64,000 nucleotides of DNA from Allorhizobium borbori (GCF_014196535.1 NZ_JACIDU010000003.1:272065-336064), one strand, 5' to 3'. Shown: positions 35,834 to 45,701, numbered from the stretch's first letter. Numbers and translations are program-made. Notes: generated by a model from the sequence alone, not told the origin.

Positions 35834-38800
35834 TCACGCCGAAACAGCGCTGGGTAGTGTCGGGTTGTCTGCCTCTGCACGCCGGGAGAGATTGGCAAGC
35901 GCAGTCCGGTCGGCATCGGCCTGCAGCAGACGGCGGCGCATTTCTGACATGAGCATGGGGTCACACCACCGCTGCACCTGCGAAAGCGGTTGCGGACGCC
36001 CGAACAGGAAGCCCTGCAATTCGTTGCATCCACTCGCTGACAGGAAGATGGCCTCATCGATCGTCTCGACCCCTTCAGCGACAACCTTCATACCCAAGCC
36101 GCGACCGAGATCGATAATGCTGCGCACGATGACTTCTGCGCTGTTCACAACACCGAGATTGGCCACGAAGCGGCGATCGAGCTTGATCGTATCGAAGGGA
36201 TAGCGGCTGAGATAGCTGAGTGAGGAATAGCCGGTGCCGAAATCGTCAAGCGCCACGCCGAATCCCATGCGCTTCAGGCTCCTGAGGATCTGCTGCGCGC
36301 GGCGGTCGTCATCGATCAGCACGCTTTCCGTGATCTCAAGTTCGATCTGGTCCGGGTGTACGCCGCTGCGGTGGACGATTTCGCCCAACGCATCCAGGAA
36401 ACCGGGATGGCGGAACTGCACCGGGCTGACATTGACGCTGACACGCTGGCCGGGCAGCTCAGTGGAGAGCAGCCGGCATGCCTCGCGAAACACCCATTCG
36501 CCGATCGGAATGATCGTGCCGGAGGCCTCCGCGACAGGAATGAAATCGCCCGGGTTCACGAAACCGCGCGCGGGGTTATGCCAGCGAATCAGCGCCTCGT
36601 GGCTGGAGACAGAGCCGGTCGCGGGATCGATGCGCGGCTGGAGGTAGAGTTCGAATTCGTGGCGATCGAGTGCCTGCTTCAGCTCGACCTCGATCTCGCG
36701 GCGGCGCTCAACCTCCGCATTCATGCCGGGCCGGAAAACATGCCAGGTGTTGCGGCCGGAATTCTTGGACTGGTAGAGTGCGACATCGGCGCAGGCGAAC
36801 AGGTCTTCGGGATCGGTGGCGTGCAGCGGGCAAAGGGCACCGCCCACGCTGACGCTCCCGGATACCTTTTCCCCGAATCCGATATCGAAGGGTTCGGCAA
36901 AGACGGAGACGATCCGACGGCAAAAGTCCTCGAGCTGGTTCTCGAACACGACGTTATTGAGGATGATGGCAAATTCATCGCCACCCAGCCGCGCAGCGGC
37001 ATCGTGACGGCCGATGAGACCGTGAAGGCGACGGGCCGCTTCACGAATGACCGCGTCGCCGGCGAGGTGGCCGTGAATGTCGTTGATATCCTTGAAATGA
37101 TCCAGATCGATCAGGATGAGCGCCGTGCTGCGATGACCTTCCAGCGGGCCTGTCGCCCTGGCCAGCCGCTCGTTGAACAGGCCGCGATTTGGCAGCCCGG
37201 TCAACGGGTCGTGTTGGGCAAGATGGCGAATGCGGCTTTCGGCCTCCTTGCGTTCCGTCAGATCGACAAGGCAGCCGACGCGCACCTTCTCACCACGAAA
37301 CACGATGTCACGCCCCCTTGCCTCGACCGGCACGCGACGACCATCGGGCAGGCATATCTCGATCTCGTAGCCCGAGACCCGGTCGTCATCCATGACGGAA
37401 AATACTTTTTCGCGCGACTCTTCGGTCAGGTAATCGGAAAAACGTGAACCGATGATTTGTGCACTCGACAGGCCTGTCAGGCGTTCCAGTTGGCGATTGC
37501 AATCGAGGATGAGGCCGTCGCGGTGGATGACGATCGCTTCGAAAGTGGCGTTGGCCAGTGCGGTCACGCGTTCGGCCTCCTCCATATCACGGGACATCGC
37601 CTGAAGCTGGCTCTTCTGGCGTTCCTCATCCTCAATCGTATCCATCAGGCGGTTGAAAAGGCCGGTGAGCTTTTCCGCCTCATCACCGGCGACAACCGGC
37701 AGGCGCTTCGAAAGATTGACAGTACCGTTCAGCAATCCGCTGATCGCCTCTTCCACATGACCGACGCCCATGCGTGATGCGTGTTCGGCAACGTTGAGGC
37801 CGACATCCTCGGCCTCCGGGGACACACGGACAGTCATGATGCGGTTGAGGCCATAGAAGAAAAGGAAGCCTAGGCCGAAGCACCAGAGGAAATTGACGCC
37901 GACACCAAGCGCCTGGATCTGCAATTGCGCCAGCTTGCCACCGGCCGGTAAGAGTTCGGCTGGAGCCAGCAGCGCAAGACCGAGCGTTCCCGCAACTCCG
38001 GCAAAAGCATGCACGCCGACGGCACCGACCGCGTCATCGACCCGAAAGCGCGTTTCCAGAAGATGATTACCCCAGAGCGAAACGGCGGCCCCCACCAGCC
38101 CGATCAGCGCGGCACTGGCGCCATCGAAGAGGTGGCATCCAGCGGTCACGGCCACGAGCCCGCCCAGCATGCCGCAAAGCGTCTTCTCCGGCAGCACCAC
38201 CCGGTCCTGCCAATAGCCGATCACATAACCAGCGCAGGTGCCAACGGCACCGGCCAGAACCGTATTGAGAATAACGTGCCCGACATTGGACGTGACAGCC
38301 AGCGTCGAGCCACCGTTGAAACCGATCCAGCCGAAGAACAGCAACATGCCGCCAGCCATCGAGAGGACCGGATTGTGACCGGCGATGCGAACGGGTCGGC
38401 CGTATTCATCGAAGCGTCCCATGCGCGGGCCGATCACCAGACAGGCGGCCAGTGAAATCCAGCCACCCGTCGCGTGAACCACGCTCGAACCGGCGAAGTC
38501 GACAAAACCCAGATTGGCAAGCCATGCGCCCTGATTGGGACCGAGGACCCCGCCCCAGGCCCAGTGGGCGAAAACGGGATAGATCACCGCCGAGAGGGCA
38601 ACGGTTCCCGCCACATAAGCCGTCAGCCCCATACGCTCGGCAACAGCTCCCGAAACGATCGTGGCGGATGTACCGCAGAACATCACCTGGAAAACGAAGA
38701 AGGTAGCCTGCCATGAATCGAGCTTCGACAGAAAGAACAGATCGCCATCAAGGCCCACCGGCAGGAACCCGGATGAACCGAAGGCAAACATGAAGCCGAC

Positions 38801-39073
38801 GGCGGCGAAAACAACCACGCCAAAGACGAAATCGAGGACGTTTTTCTGGGCGACATTGATGGAATTACGCGAGCGCACCATGCCGGCTTCAAGAAGCAGA
38901 AAGCCGACCTGCATCATCAGCACCAGTGCGGCGGCAACGAGAACCCACGCGACATCAAGCCGATGCGCGAGTTCGCTCAACCCTTGGCCATCCGCCGCCC
39001 ACGCAAATGGGGGCGCCGCTGCCAGCGCTGCAAGAAACACCATTGCATGAAAGCCCTTGGCCGCCAATCGCAT
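35834..39073 (-). CDS. Ammonium transporter fused to PAS-GGDEF-EAL
   Basis: A 1079-residue fusion. Residues 1-27 look like a signal peptide; 38-410 form an Amt/Rh channel with 11 or so membrane helices. The pore twin histidines correspond to His200 (SSVVHATGGW) and His355 (GVHAFAGVAG), and the substrate-site Asp is kept as Asp192 (VDFAGS). A short helical linker (420-500) leads to a PAS domain (about 503-608), a GGDEF domain (GGDEF at 697-701, no canonical RxxD I-site), and an EAL domain with EAL at 826-828 and ELEITES, DDFGTGYSS and AEGVET kept. Probably couples ammonium sensing or transport to c-di-GMP turnover. Confidence 0.93.
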   Translation of the reverse strand: MRLAAKGFHAMVFLAALAAAPPFAWAADGQGLSELAHRLDVAWVLVAAALVLMMQVGFLLLEAGMVRSRNSINVAQKNVLDFVFGVVVFAAVGFMFAFGSSGFLPVGLDGDLFFLSKLDSWQATFFVFQVMFCGTSATIVSGAVAERMGLTAYVAGTVALSAVIYPVFAHWAWGGVLGPNQGAWLANLGFVDFAGSSVVHATGGWISLAACLVIGPRMGRFDEYGRPVRIAGHNPVLSMAGGMLLFFGWIGFNGGSTLAVTSNVGHVILNTVLAGAVGTCAGYVIGYWQDRVVLPEKTLCGMLGGLVAVTAGCHLFDGASAALIGLVGAAVSLWGNHLLETRFRVDDAVGAVGVHAFAGVAGTLGLALLAPAELLPAGGKLAQLQIQALGVGVNFLWCFGLGFLFFYGLNRIMTVRVSPEAEDVGLNVAEHASRMGVGHVEEAISGLLNGTVNLSKRLPVVAGDEAEKLTGLFNRLMDTIEDEERQKSQLQAMSRDMEEAERVTALANATFEAIVIHRDGLILDCNRQLERLTGLSSAQIIGSRFSDYLTEESREKVFSVMDDDRVSGYEIEICLPDGRRVPVEARGRDIVFRGEKVRVGCLVDLTERKEAESRIRHLAQHDPLTGLPNRGLFNERLARATGPLEGHRSTALILIDLDHFKDINDIHGHLAGDAVIREAARRLHGLIGRHDAAARLGGDEFAIILNNVVFENQLEDFCRRIVSVFAEPFDIGFGEKVSGSVSVGGALCPLHATDPEDLFACADVALYQSKNSGRNTWHVFRPGMNAEVERRREIEVELKQALDRHEFELYLQPRIDPATGSVSSHEALIRWHNPARGFVNPGDFIPVAEASGTIIPIGEWVFREACRLLSTELPGQRVSVNVSPVQFRHPGFLDALGEIVHRSGVHPDQIELEITESVLIDDDRRAQQILRSLKRMGFGVALDDFGTGYSSLSYLSRYPFDTIKLDRRFVANLGVVNSAEVIVRSIIDLGRGLGMKVVAEGVETIDEAIFLSASGCNELQGFLFGRPQPLSQVQRWCDPMLMSEMRRRLLQADADRTALANLSRRAEADNPTLPSAVSA

Positions 39074-39169
39074 CTAAAAACCGTCATACTCCTCAAGAAG
39101 ACATCCGCACGCTACCGATGTCGACTTAATGAAATATGATAATTCGGCTGTTACTTCTTTAGGCAGAAC

Positions 39170-39487
39170 TCATACGCTGCCGTTTTCTGCGCCATCCGCA
39201 AAAATACCACCTCGACCTTGCTGCAGGATTTGCTCTCCCTTGCGGAAAGTGAACTCCACCGCATCGGCTTCATTCGTGAAAATATCGGCGCGAATGAAGT
39301 TGCGTACCCGCACCTGTCCGTCGAACACCTTCTCGATGCGGCCCGCCAGACGAAACTGCGATCCCTCGCGGATTGGCGTCGCAAATATGCGGCAACCGTC
39401 GTATTCGCGCGGTTCCACCTCTTTGGGTGCTGCGGGCGCGGCATTGCCGCCAAAGGCCGAGAGGATTTTCGAGAAGAACGAAGCCAT
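39170..39487 (-). CDS. HlyU-family protein
   Basis: A 105-residue protein of the alphaproteobacterial HlyU family (Pfam HlyU-like, distinct from the Vibrio ArsR-type regulator). Starts MASFFSKILSAFGGNAAP; core YDGCRIFATPIREGSQFRLAGRI and KVFDGQVRVRNFIRADIFTN. Function is not established; it was named as a putative transcriptional regulator. The ATG follows AGGAAGGAAAC. It lies 32 bases from the threonine dehydratase gene on the same strand and may share its message. Confidence 0.75.
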   Translation of the reverse strand: MASFFSKILSAFGGNAAPAAPKEVEPREYDGCRIFATPIREGSQFRLAGRIEKVFDGQVRVRNFIRADIFTNEADAVEFTFRKGEQILQQGRGGIFADGAENGSV

Positions 39488-39519
39488 GTTGTTTCCTTCC
39501 TGCGCGCGGCACCGGCCGC

Positions 39520-40785
39520 TCAGATGATGAGATTGGCGAGGATGTCGTTTTCGGTGATATCCTCGAAGCCGATGCCGGCCTTGTCGAAGCGCGCCGTCAG
39601 CAGGGCAAAGCTTGCCGGGTCCCGCGTTTCGATACCGATCAGGATCGAGCCGAAATTGCGGGCGCTTTTCTTCAGATATTCGAAGCGCGCGATATCGTCG
39701 TCCGGTCCAAGAAGGTTGAGGAAGTCACGCAGGGCACCGGGGCGCTGGGCCAGTCGCAAGATGAAGTATTTCTTCAACCCGGCATAGCGCATGGCCCTTT
39801 CCTTGACGTCGGGCAGTCGCTCGAAATCGAAATTGCCACCGGAAACGACGCAGACAATGGTCTTGCCGGTGAGTTCGTCCGGTTCCAATTGCGCCAGCGT
39901 CGCGATGGACAACGCGCCTGCCGGCTCCAGCACGACGCCTTCGACATTCAGCATATCGATCATGGTCACGCAGATGGCGTTTTCGGGAACGAGTTGTACC
40001 TGATCGGCGGAAAAGCCTTTGAGCGCGTCGAAATTGAGATCACCGATCCGCGCGACGGCGGCGCCATCCACGAAATTATCGACCTTGGGCAGGGTCACGA
40101 TTTCGCCGCGCTCAAGGCTGGTCTTGAGGCTGGGGGCCCCCGCAGGTTCAGCGAAGACGAAGGCGGATGCGGGTAACTGCCCGTGGAAATAGCCGGTCAC
40201 GCCGGCGGAAAGACCGCCGCCTCCCACCGGCAGAATCACGAGGTCGGGCGTCACGCCCTCCGGCAGTTCGGCGGCAATTTCCGCAGCAACGGTCGCCTGC
40301 CCCTCAATGATGTCGAGATCGTCGAAAGGCGGCACCATGACGCCACCGATCACCTCGACATGCTCGCGCGCGGCGGCATAGCACTGGTCGAAAATATCGC
40401 CGAACAGGCGAATGGTGATGTATTCGCCCCCGAACATACGGGTCTTGTCGATCTTCTGCTGCGGCGTGGTGACTGGCATGAAAACGATGCCCGGAACCTC
40501 GAAATGGCGGCAGGCAAAGGCAAAGCCCTGCGCGTGATTGCCGGCAGAAGCGCAGATGAACGTGTGCCCGCCCTCGCCCGTCGCAATCGCCTTGCGCATG
40601 AAGTTGAAAGCACCGCGCAGCTTGTAGGAGCGAACGGGGGTCAGATCCTCGCGCTTCAACCACACATTCGCACCGTAGCGGCGGCTCAGATGGTCATTCA
40701 ATTGCAGCGGTGTTTCCGGGAAAATCCCGCGCACGGCCTCTGCGGCATTCTCAACGTCTCGTTTGTCCACGTCACCAGGATCCAT
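39520..40785 (-). CDS. ilvA: Threonine ammonia-lyase with ACT-like domain
   Basis: PLP-dependent threonine dehydratase, giving 2-oxobutanoate for isoleucine synthesis or catabolism. It is 421 residues: a PLP domain (about 1-320) with the Lys in RSYKLRGA and the glycine loop GGGGLSAG, then a single ACT-like regulatory domain (about 335-421; FILRLAQRPGALRDFLNLL). The length matches the IlvA short form rather than the 514-residue enterobacterial enzyme. HlyU follows on the same strand, and the divergent gene is a Trk transporter. Confidence 0.94.
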   Translation of the reverse strand: MDPGDVDKRDVENAAEAVRGIFPETPLQLNDHLSRRYGANVWLKREDLTPVRSYKLRGAFNFMRKAIATGEGGHTFICASAGNHAQGFAFACRHFEVPGIVFMPVTTPQQKIDKTRMFGGEYITIRLFGDIFDQCYAAAREHVEVIGGVMVPPFDDLDIIEGQATVAAEIAAELPEGVTPDLVILPVGGGGLSAGVTGYFHGQLPASAFVFAEPAGAPSLKTSLERGEIVTLPKVDNFVDGAAVARIGDLNFDALKGFSADQVQLVPENAICVTMIDMLNVEGVVLEPAGALSIATLAQLEPDELTGKTIVCVVSGGNFDFERLPDVKERAMRYAGLKKYFILRLAQRPGALRDFLNLLGPDDDIARFEYLKKSARNFGSILIGIETRDPASFALLTARFDKAGIGFEDITENDILANLII

Positions 40786-40934
40786 TGAAATTCATGACTG
40801 CAATGGGTATTGCCATAAGCAGGTGCGGAAACAAAGGTCGTTTGTGCCCGCAACGGGAAGAGCAATTCCGCATCCGGCGTTTCAAGGCCCTTTCTGGTCC
40901 ACGCCGCGAGCGACCAAACAGGGTGTGACTTTCC

Positions 40935-42395
40935 TTGAACGCCAATCTTCTCCGGTCCGCATTCCATGTCGCAGCCGTCAGCGGCATGTATCTTGCGACA
41001 GCCATGCTTGTCCCCGCCCTTGTCGATCTTTATTACCGCGATCCCCATTGGAAGGTTTTTGCAGTCAGCGCCTTTTTGACGGGCGGTCTGTCCCTCCTGA
41101 CGGCAACCGCGACCAGGGGGACGCCGCCCGTCTTCAGCAAGCGGTTCGGCTTCATTCTCGTAAACGTGCTTTGGGTGGTCTTTTCCGTCGCCGGCGCGTT
41201 GCCGATCTACTTCTCCAGTCTCGGGATCACCCTCGGACAGGCGATCTTCGAATCTGTTTCTGCCGTAACCACTACGGGATCGACCGCCATTTCCGGTCTG
41301 GATCACATGCCTCGCGGCCTTTTGATGTGGCGTTCTTTGCTGCACTGGCTGGGCGGCATCGGGATCGTCGCGCTGGGATTGTTCGTTCTGCCGTTCTTGC
41401 GGGTTGGCGGCATGTCGTTCCTGAAGATGGAATCGTCGGACAATAACAGCGACCGTCCCTTTGCCCGGCTTGCGACCTTCACCCGCGCATTTATCGCCAT
41501 CTATGTCGGCATTACCATTGCCTGCGCCGTGGCCTTCGATTTTGCCGGCATGACGAGGTTCGACGCCATAAACCATGCCATGGGGGTCGTATCGACCGGC
41601 GGGTTTTCAACCCACGACGCTTCATTCGGCTATTTCGGCGACAACTGGGCCATTCTCTGGATCGCGACGGTCTTCATGATCATCGGCAGCCTGCCGTTCT
41701 CGCTGATGATTCTGTTTGCCGTGCGACGCAGGCTCCAAACGCTTCACGACCCGCAGATTGTCGTTTTCTTCGGCTATGTCTGCACCTTTTCGATTTTGGT
41801 GGCCATCTACCATCACTTCAAAAACGGGATCAGTTTCGAGGCGGCGCTGACCCATGCTTTCTTCAACTTTACCTCGATCTTCTCCACATCCGGTTATGCA
41901 AGTCAGGACTACAGCCAATGGGGGCCATTCGTCGTCATGGCCGCCTTCGTCGCCACCTTCATGGGTGGCTGTTCCGGCTCGACAGCGGGCGGCATCAAGG
42001 CTTACCGCTTCGTGATCCTCTTCAAGATGATCCATGTCGGCCTCAAGCGCCTCGTCTATCCGGATGCGGTTTACTCGTTGCGTTACGGTCGTGTCGCAAT
42101 CGATCCCGACGCGCAGAAAACCGTGCTCATCTTCTTTGCCACGTTCACACTCATCTGGGCGATCGGCGCCATGGGCATGGGCGCTTTGGGTTACGATCTC
42201 GTCACCTCGGTTTCAGCCTCCGCCACGATGATCGCCAATGTGGGCATGGGCCTTGGCCCCATTATTGGCCCGGCTGGCAATTTCTCGACCATGAACGAGC
42301 CGGCCTACTATCTCCTGTCCATGCTCATGCTGCTGGGACGTCTGGAAGTCCTGTCCGTTCTAGTCCTGTTTTTGCCAACCTTCTGGCGTGGATAA
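40935..42395 (+). CDS. TrkH-family potassium uptake protein
   Basis: Ion-conducting subunit of a Trk/Ktr-type K+ transporter. It is 486 residues with the expected eight membrane helices plus four pore loops. Selectivity-filter loops: VTTTGSTA, STGGFST, STSGYAS and GGCSGSTAGGI. The start is a TTG; a stop just upstream rules out an earlier start in frame, and MNANLLRSAFHVAAVSG fits relatives. The cytoplasmic TrkA partner is not in the window. It is divergent from the threonine dehydratase gene with about 149 bases between. Confidence 0.93.
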   Translation: MNANLLRSAFHVAAVSGMYLATAMLVPALVDLYYRDPHWKVFAVSAFLTGGLSLLTATATRGTPPVFSKRFGFILVNVLWVVFSVAGALPIYFSSLGITLGQAIFESVSAVTTTGSTAISGLDHMPRGLLMWRSLLHWLGGIGIVALGLFVLPFLRVGGMSFLKMESSDNNSDRPFARLATFTRAFIAIYVGITIACAVAFDFAGMTRFDAINHAMGVVSTGGFSTHDASFGYFGDNWAILWIATVFMIIGSLPFSLMILFAVRRRLQTLHDPQIVVFFGYVCTFSILVAIYHHFKNGISFEAALTHAFFNFTSIFSTSGYASQDYSQWGPFVVMAAFVATFMGGCSGSTAGGIKAYRFVILFKMIHVGLKRLVYPDAVYSLRYGRVAIDPDAQKTVLIFFATFTLIWAIGAMGMGALGYDLVTSVSASATMIANVGMGLGPIIGPAGNFSTMNEPAYYLLSMLMLLGRLEVLSVLVLFLPTFWRG

Positions 42396-42517
42396 CGCCC
42401 GATGTCTCACGCAATTGTGTGGTCCGGGCGAGTGCATTTGATTGACCGTATACCTATCCGTTGATCTTTTCAGGGCAAGATCGGTCACCCGGCTCCATTC
42501 TTCAGGAAAGTTTCCAG

Positions 42518-43162
42518 ATGTCGCAGAATATCCAGTTTCAGGATACATCCCGCAAGACAAGTGAAGTCCTGGAAAGTATCCTGAACGACATCAAGACAGA
42601 CCGCATCACGCTGCGTGACCTGATGGCGATGATCGGCGAACAGGGGCTTTTACTGCTCTGCGCACTCCTGTCCCTGCCCTTTCTCTTTCCCGTGTCGATT
42701 CCAGGCGTCTCCACCGTATTCGGCGCCGGTATCGTGCTGATCGCCATCGCGATCACTATCAACCGCCTGCCCTGGCTGCCGGATTTCGTGGCCAACCGCG
42801 AACTGGAGACCGCGAAACTCGTGCCGGTGCTCAATCGTGGCGTCACATTCCTGCGCAAACTCGACCGCTTTCTGAAGCCTCGCCTTTCCTATCTTACGGC
42901 CGGTGCCGTCGCCAACCGGGTAAACGGCCTGGCGCTGACCTTTGCCGGTGTGCTTTTGATGATGCCGCTCAGCTTCATTCCTTTTTCGAATACGTTGCCG
43001 GGCGTTGCCATCCTGCTGCTGTCGACCGGAATTTCCCAACGCGATGGCGCCCTGGTGGGCGGCGGCTATGGCCTGATCGGCCTGACCATCGTTTACTTCG
43101 GCGGGCTGGCCTGGCTCATATGGGCCACGGGCGCGAGCTTCAATATTCCCGGTTTCAGTTGA
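42518..43162 (+). CDS. ExoD-family membrane protein
   Basis: A 214-residue protein with four hydrophobic segments. ExoD motifs: DRITLRDLMAMIGEQGLLLLCALLSLPFL and VSIPGVSTVFGAGI, and later PLSFIPFSNTLPGVAILLLSTGI. ExoD was found in Rhizobium as needed for normal exopolysaccharide and alkaline tolerance; its molecular role is unknown. The ATG at 42518 follows AGGAAAG. It lies upstream of a polysaccharide deacetylase gene, which may hint at an envelope role. Confidence 0.85.
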   Translation: MSQNIQFQDTSRKTSEVLESILNDIKTDRITLRDLMAMIGEQGLLLLCALLSLPFLFPVSIPGVSTVFGAGIVLIAIAITINRLPWLPDFVANRELETAKLVPVLNRGVTFLRKLDRFLKPRLSYLTAGAVANRVNGLALTFAGVLLMMPLSFIPFSNTLPGVAILLLSTGISQRDGALVGGGYGLIGLTIVYFGGLAWLIWATGASFNIPGFS

Positions 43163-43269
43163 CGTTACGGTATGCGGCAAGAAATCTGCGCTTGCCATAA
43201 TTTCGTCCGGCTGCGGGAGGACATGCAGCACTTGTCTGCCCCGCCTCACCTGCCTATCGGACCTGAACC

Positions 43270-44013
43270 ATGCGGTTGTCCCGTCGAAACCTTTGCGCCT
43301 GTCTGTTCTGTGCCTTCACGGCGCCCCGTGCCTTTGCCGCAACCGACGCTGCAGTAACCCCGAAAGCCGCGACGCGCGGCGACCACCTCCTCGAACCGTC
43401 GCTTCACGTTCCAAAGGGCGGCGCCACACCGCAGGTGGCGCTCACCTTCGACGCCTGCTCGGGCGATATCGACCGCCGCATCCTCGATCTGCTGGTCAGC
43501 GAACAAATCCCGGCCACGCTTTTCGTCACAGGTCGCTGGCTGCGCCGAAACGCGGAAACCATTGCCGTGCTGAAAAGCCATCCGGATCTGTTCCAGGTGG
43601 AAAACCATGGCTTGAACCATGTGCCAGCCGTCGATCGCCCCGATACGATCTACGGCATTCCGGCCGCCGGTTCTCTGGATGCCGTGCTCAAAGAGGTGGA
43701 ACAGGGCGCCGTGTGGATGGAGAAATCGGGTCTGCCCCGGCCCCATTGGTTTCGTGGCGCAACCGCCCTCTACACCTCCTCCGCCATCACGGCAATCGAA
43801 GGGCTTGGTTACCGCATCGCCGGCTTTTCCCTGAACGGCGATCAGGGCGCCTCGGCAACGGCTCGCGCGGCGGCGAACCGCATTGCCTCGGCCCGGGACG
43901 GCGATGTGGTGATTTCCCACATCAACCATCCGGAACGACCGGCGGGCGAAGGTGTTGCCGAGGGAATTCGCGCCCTGAAGAAAAAGGGCTTCAGCTTCGT
44001 GAAGCTCAAATAG
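43270..44013 (+). CDS. NodB-type polysaccharide deacetylase, exported
   Basis: A 247-residue protein. The N-terminus SRRNLCACLFCAFTAPRAFA has a twin-arginine-like start and hydrophobic core, so it is exported by Tat or Sec. The NodB domain begins with VALTFDACSGDID; the usual TFDDG motif reads TFDACSG, a variant seen in some deacetylase families, and the metal His motif is NHGLNHV. Later motifs RPHWFRGATAL and GDVVISHINHP are kept. It probably deacetylates a glycan in the periplasm; substrate unknown. Confidence 0.85.
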   Translation: MRLSRRNLCACLFCAFTAPRAFAATDAAVTPKAATRGDHLLEPSLHVPKGGATPQVALTFDACSGDIDRRILDLLVSEQIPATLFVTGRWLRRNAETIAVLKSHPDLFQVENHGLNHVPAVDRPDTIYGIPAAGSLDAVLKEVEQGAVWMEKSGLPRPHWFRGATALYTSSAITAIEGLGYRIAGFSLNGDQGASATARAAANRIASARDGDVVISHINHPERPAGEGVAEGIRALKKKGFSFVKLK

Positions 44014-44139
44014 ACTAGCCCCTGAGGTCAGGAACTATCGCTTACTGATCGAGTGCCGCCAGCACACCCACCCCGAATTCGTTGGTGCCGATGCGGGCGG
44101 CCGCTTGCCAGAGCGGTGCAATTTGCGCCACAAAGCAGC

Positions 44140-44655
44140 ATGGCTTCATTTCTCAAAGATCTTTCGCTCGCGCTCGGCCTGCTCACAAGCGATCAGACAC
44201 CCATTGCCGATCAGTATGGCTGGAAGGATTTCGTCTGGCGGGTCCGCCCCATCGAACATTGCATGACGCCGGATGCCGGCATGTGCCCGGTGATTACGGA
44301 AAACTGGGACTGGAAGCGCGACCAACGGTACAGTTTCGCCGTTCAGGCATCACCCGCGAACAACGGACTGACGATCCGCCTCGGTCTGGACAATCGTGAC
44401 CCCGAGGACCGTGACGACGTCTGCATCGTTGCCATTTTCACGGACGCCAGCGACAAGGAAGTCGCGATCTTCTACCAGAACTGGGCTTCCTTCCCGGGCA
44501 AGAGCTATGCGCGGAATACGCCGCTGCAACTCGCACCGAAATTCCCGGTAAACAGCATCACGAAGGTGGCCATCGGCGTGAAACAATGCGAACCGAAAAA
44601 TGCGGTCGATGCACAGCTTTTCTATTCCATTCGCACGATGCTCGATCAACGCTAA
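44140..44655 (+). CDS. Hypothetical protein
   Basis: A 171-residue protein, starting MASFLKDLSLALGLLTSDQ; no clear signal peptide or membrane helix. The rest is a beta-rich domain with WKRDQRYSFAVQAS, LGLDNRDPEDRDDVCIVAIF and a conserved-looking ending NAVDAQLFYSIRTML, plus four cysteines. I recognise no family. The upstream ribosome site is weak and the frame is open further upstream to about 44053. It lies between the deacetylase gene and tRNA-Leu on the same strand as the former. Confidence 0.6.
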   Translation: MASFLKDLSLALGLLTSDQTPIADQYGWKDFVWRVRPIEHCMTPDAGMCPVITENWDWKRDQRYSFAVQASPANNGLTIRLGLDNRDPEDRDDVCIVAIFTDASDKEVAIFYQNWASFPGKSYARNTPLQLAPKFPVNSITKVAIGVKQCEPKNAVDAQLFYSIRTMLDQR

Positions 44656-44701
44656 ACCGTTGCCCCATCGCGAAAGCTTTGCCGATAGCCATAATCGCTG
44701 A

Positions 44702-44786
44702 TGGTGCGGACGGCGGGGCTCGAACCCGCACGGATTGCTCCGAAAGATTTTAAGTCTCTTGCGTCTACCAGTTTCGCCACGTCCGC
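44702..44786 (-). tRNA. tRNA-Leu (anticodon TAA)
   Basis: On the minus strand, GCGGACG starts the acceptor stem (44786-44780) and pairs with CGTCCGC before ACCA (44702 end). The D-arm has TGGTAGAC, the anticodon loop is CTTAAAA (anticodon TAA), a long variable arm follows (TTTCGGAGCAATCC) as is usual for Leu, and GGTTCGAGCCC is the T-arm. CCA is encoded. No integrase gene lies beside it. Confidence 0.97.
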
Positions 44787-44869
44787 GCGCGCTTCTTCTC
44801 GACAACTTGGCCTGAAACGTCAAGAGCTTGTTTCGAACGGCACGGCCTGCACCTTGCTATCACCCCAAC

Positions 44870-44899
44870 AAAAAGGCGCGACCCATGCGGATCGCGCCC
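44870..44899 (-). terminator. wrbA terminator
   Basis: GGCGCGA and TCGCGCC pair (44875-44881, 44892-44898) around an internal stem; on the minus strand the stem ends in CCTTTTTGTT. Confidence 0.75.
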
Positions 44900-44924
44900 A
44901 TTTAATTCAGTAGGTTGCAAGAAA

Positions 44925-45524
44925 TCAGGCCGAGAGCTTAGCGGCCAGCTTGGCAACCGTTGCGCCTTGGAATTTTGCACCTTCCAGTTCGACGGCAGAA
45001 GGCTGGCGCGAGCCATCGCCACCGGCAATGGTGGATGCACCGTAGGGCGAACCGCCCTTGACTTCTTCAACGCCCATCTGGCCCTGGAAGGAATAGGGAA
45101 GACCGGCAACGACCATGCCGTGGTGCAGGAAGGTCGGGATAAAGCCGAGGATCGTCGATTCCTGGCCGCCATGCTGCGTGCCGGAAGAGGTGAAGACCGA
45201 ACCGACCTTGCCGATCAGCTTGCCGTTAAACCAGACGCCGCCGGTCTGATCCCAGAATGCGCGCATCTGCGAGGCAACCGTGCCGAAGCGGGTGCCGGCA
45301 CCGACGATAATGGCGTCATATTCTTCCAGTTCGGCAACTGTCGCGACCGGTGCAGCCTGATCGAGCTTGAAGTGTGCGCCCTTGGCGACATCTTCCGGAA
45401 CCGTTTCCGGCACGCGCTTGACGACGACTTCAGCGCCTTCTGCCTTTGCGCCTTCTGCAACGGCATAAGCCATCTGTTCGATGTGACCGTAAGAAGAGTA
45501 GTAGAGAACCAGTACCTTGGCCAT
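44925..45524 (-). CDS. wrbA: NAD(P)H:quinone oxidoreductase WrbA
   Basis: A flavodoxin-like quinone reductase that lowers quinones by two electrons to avoid radicals. It is 199 residues from the ATG at 45524, starting [19 protein letters not shown]. The FMN loop [24 protein letters not shown] and [16 protein letters not shown] are all seen. The frame opens 27 codons upstream, but the family start and an AAAGGA site support 45524. It is divergent from the cinA-like gene. Confidence 0.96.
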   Translation of the reverse strand: MAKVLVLYYSSYGHIEQMAYAVAEGAKAEGAEVVVKRVPETVPEDVAKGAHFKLDQAAPVATVAELEEYDAIIVGAGTRFGTVASQMRAFWDQTGGVWFNGKLIGKVGSVFTSSGTQHGGQESTILGFIPTFLHHGMVVAGLPYSFQGQMGVEEVKGGSPYGASTIAGGDGSRQPSAVELEGAKFQGATVAKLAAKLSA

Positions 45525-45701
45525 TTTCTTCGTTTCCTTTTCCTGTTCGGGAACCTGTTGTGTCTGCAATTTCGCCGCTATCCGACGGATGAGGTTGAAC
45601 ACCATGCCGCATCTCCGTTGCGTTCGTGAGAACTAACTTAGGGCCGATCCGGCGATCCGCACAGCCGATCATACGCGAACTGACTGTTCAATAAAGCAGA
45701 A

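Noticed and set aside
44702..44786. tRNA-Leu as an integration site for an island
   Set aside because: No integrase, direct repeat of the tRNA end, or foreign-looking gene block lies beside it.
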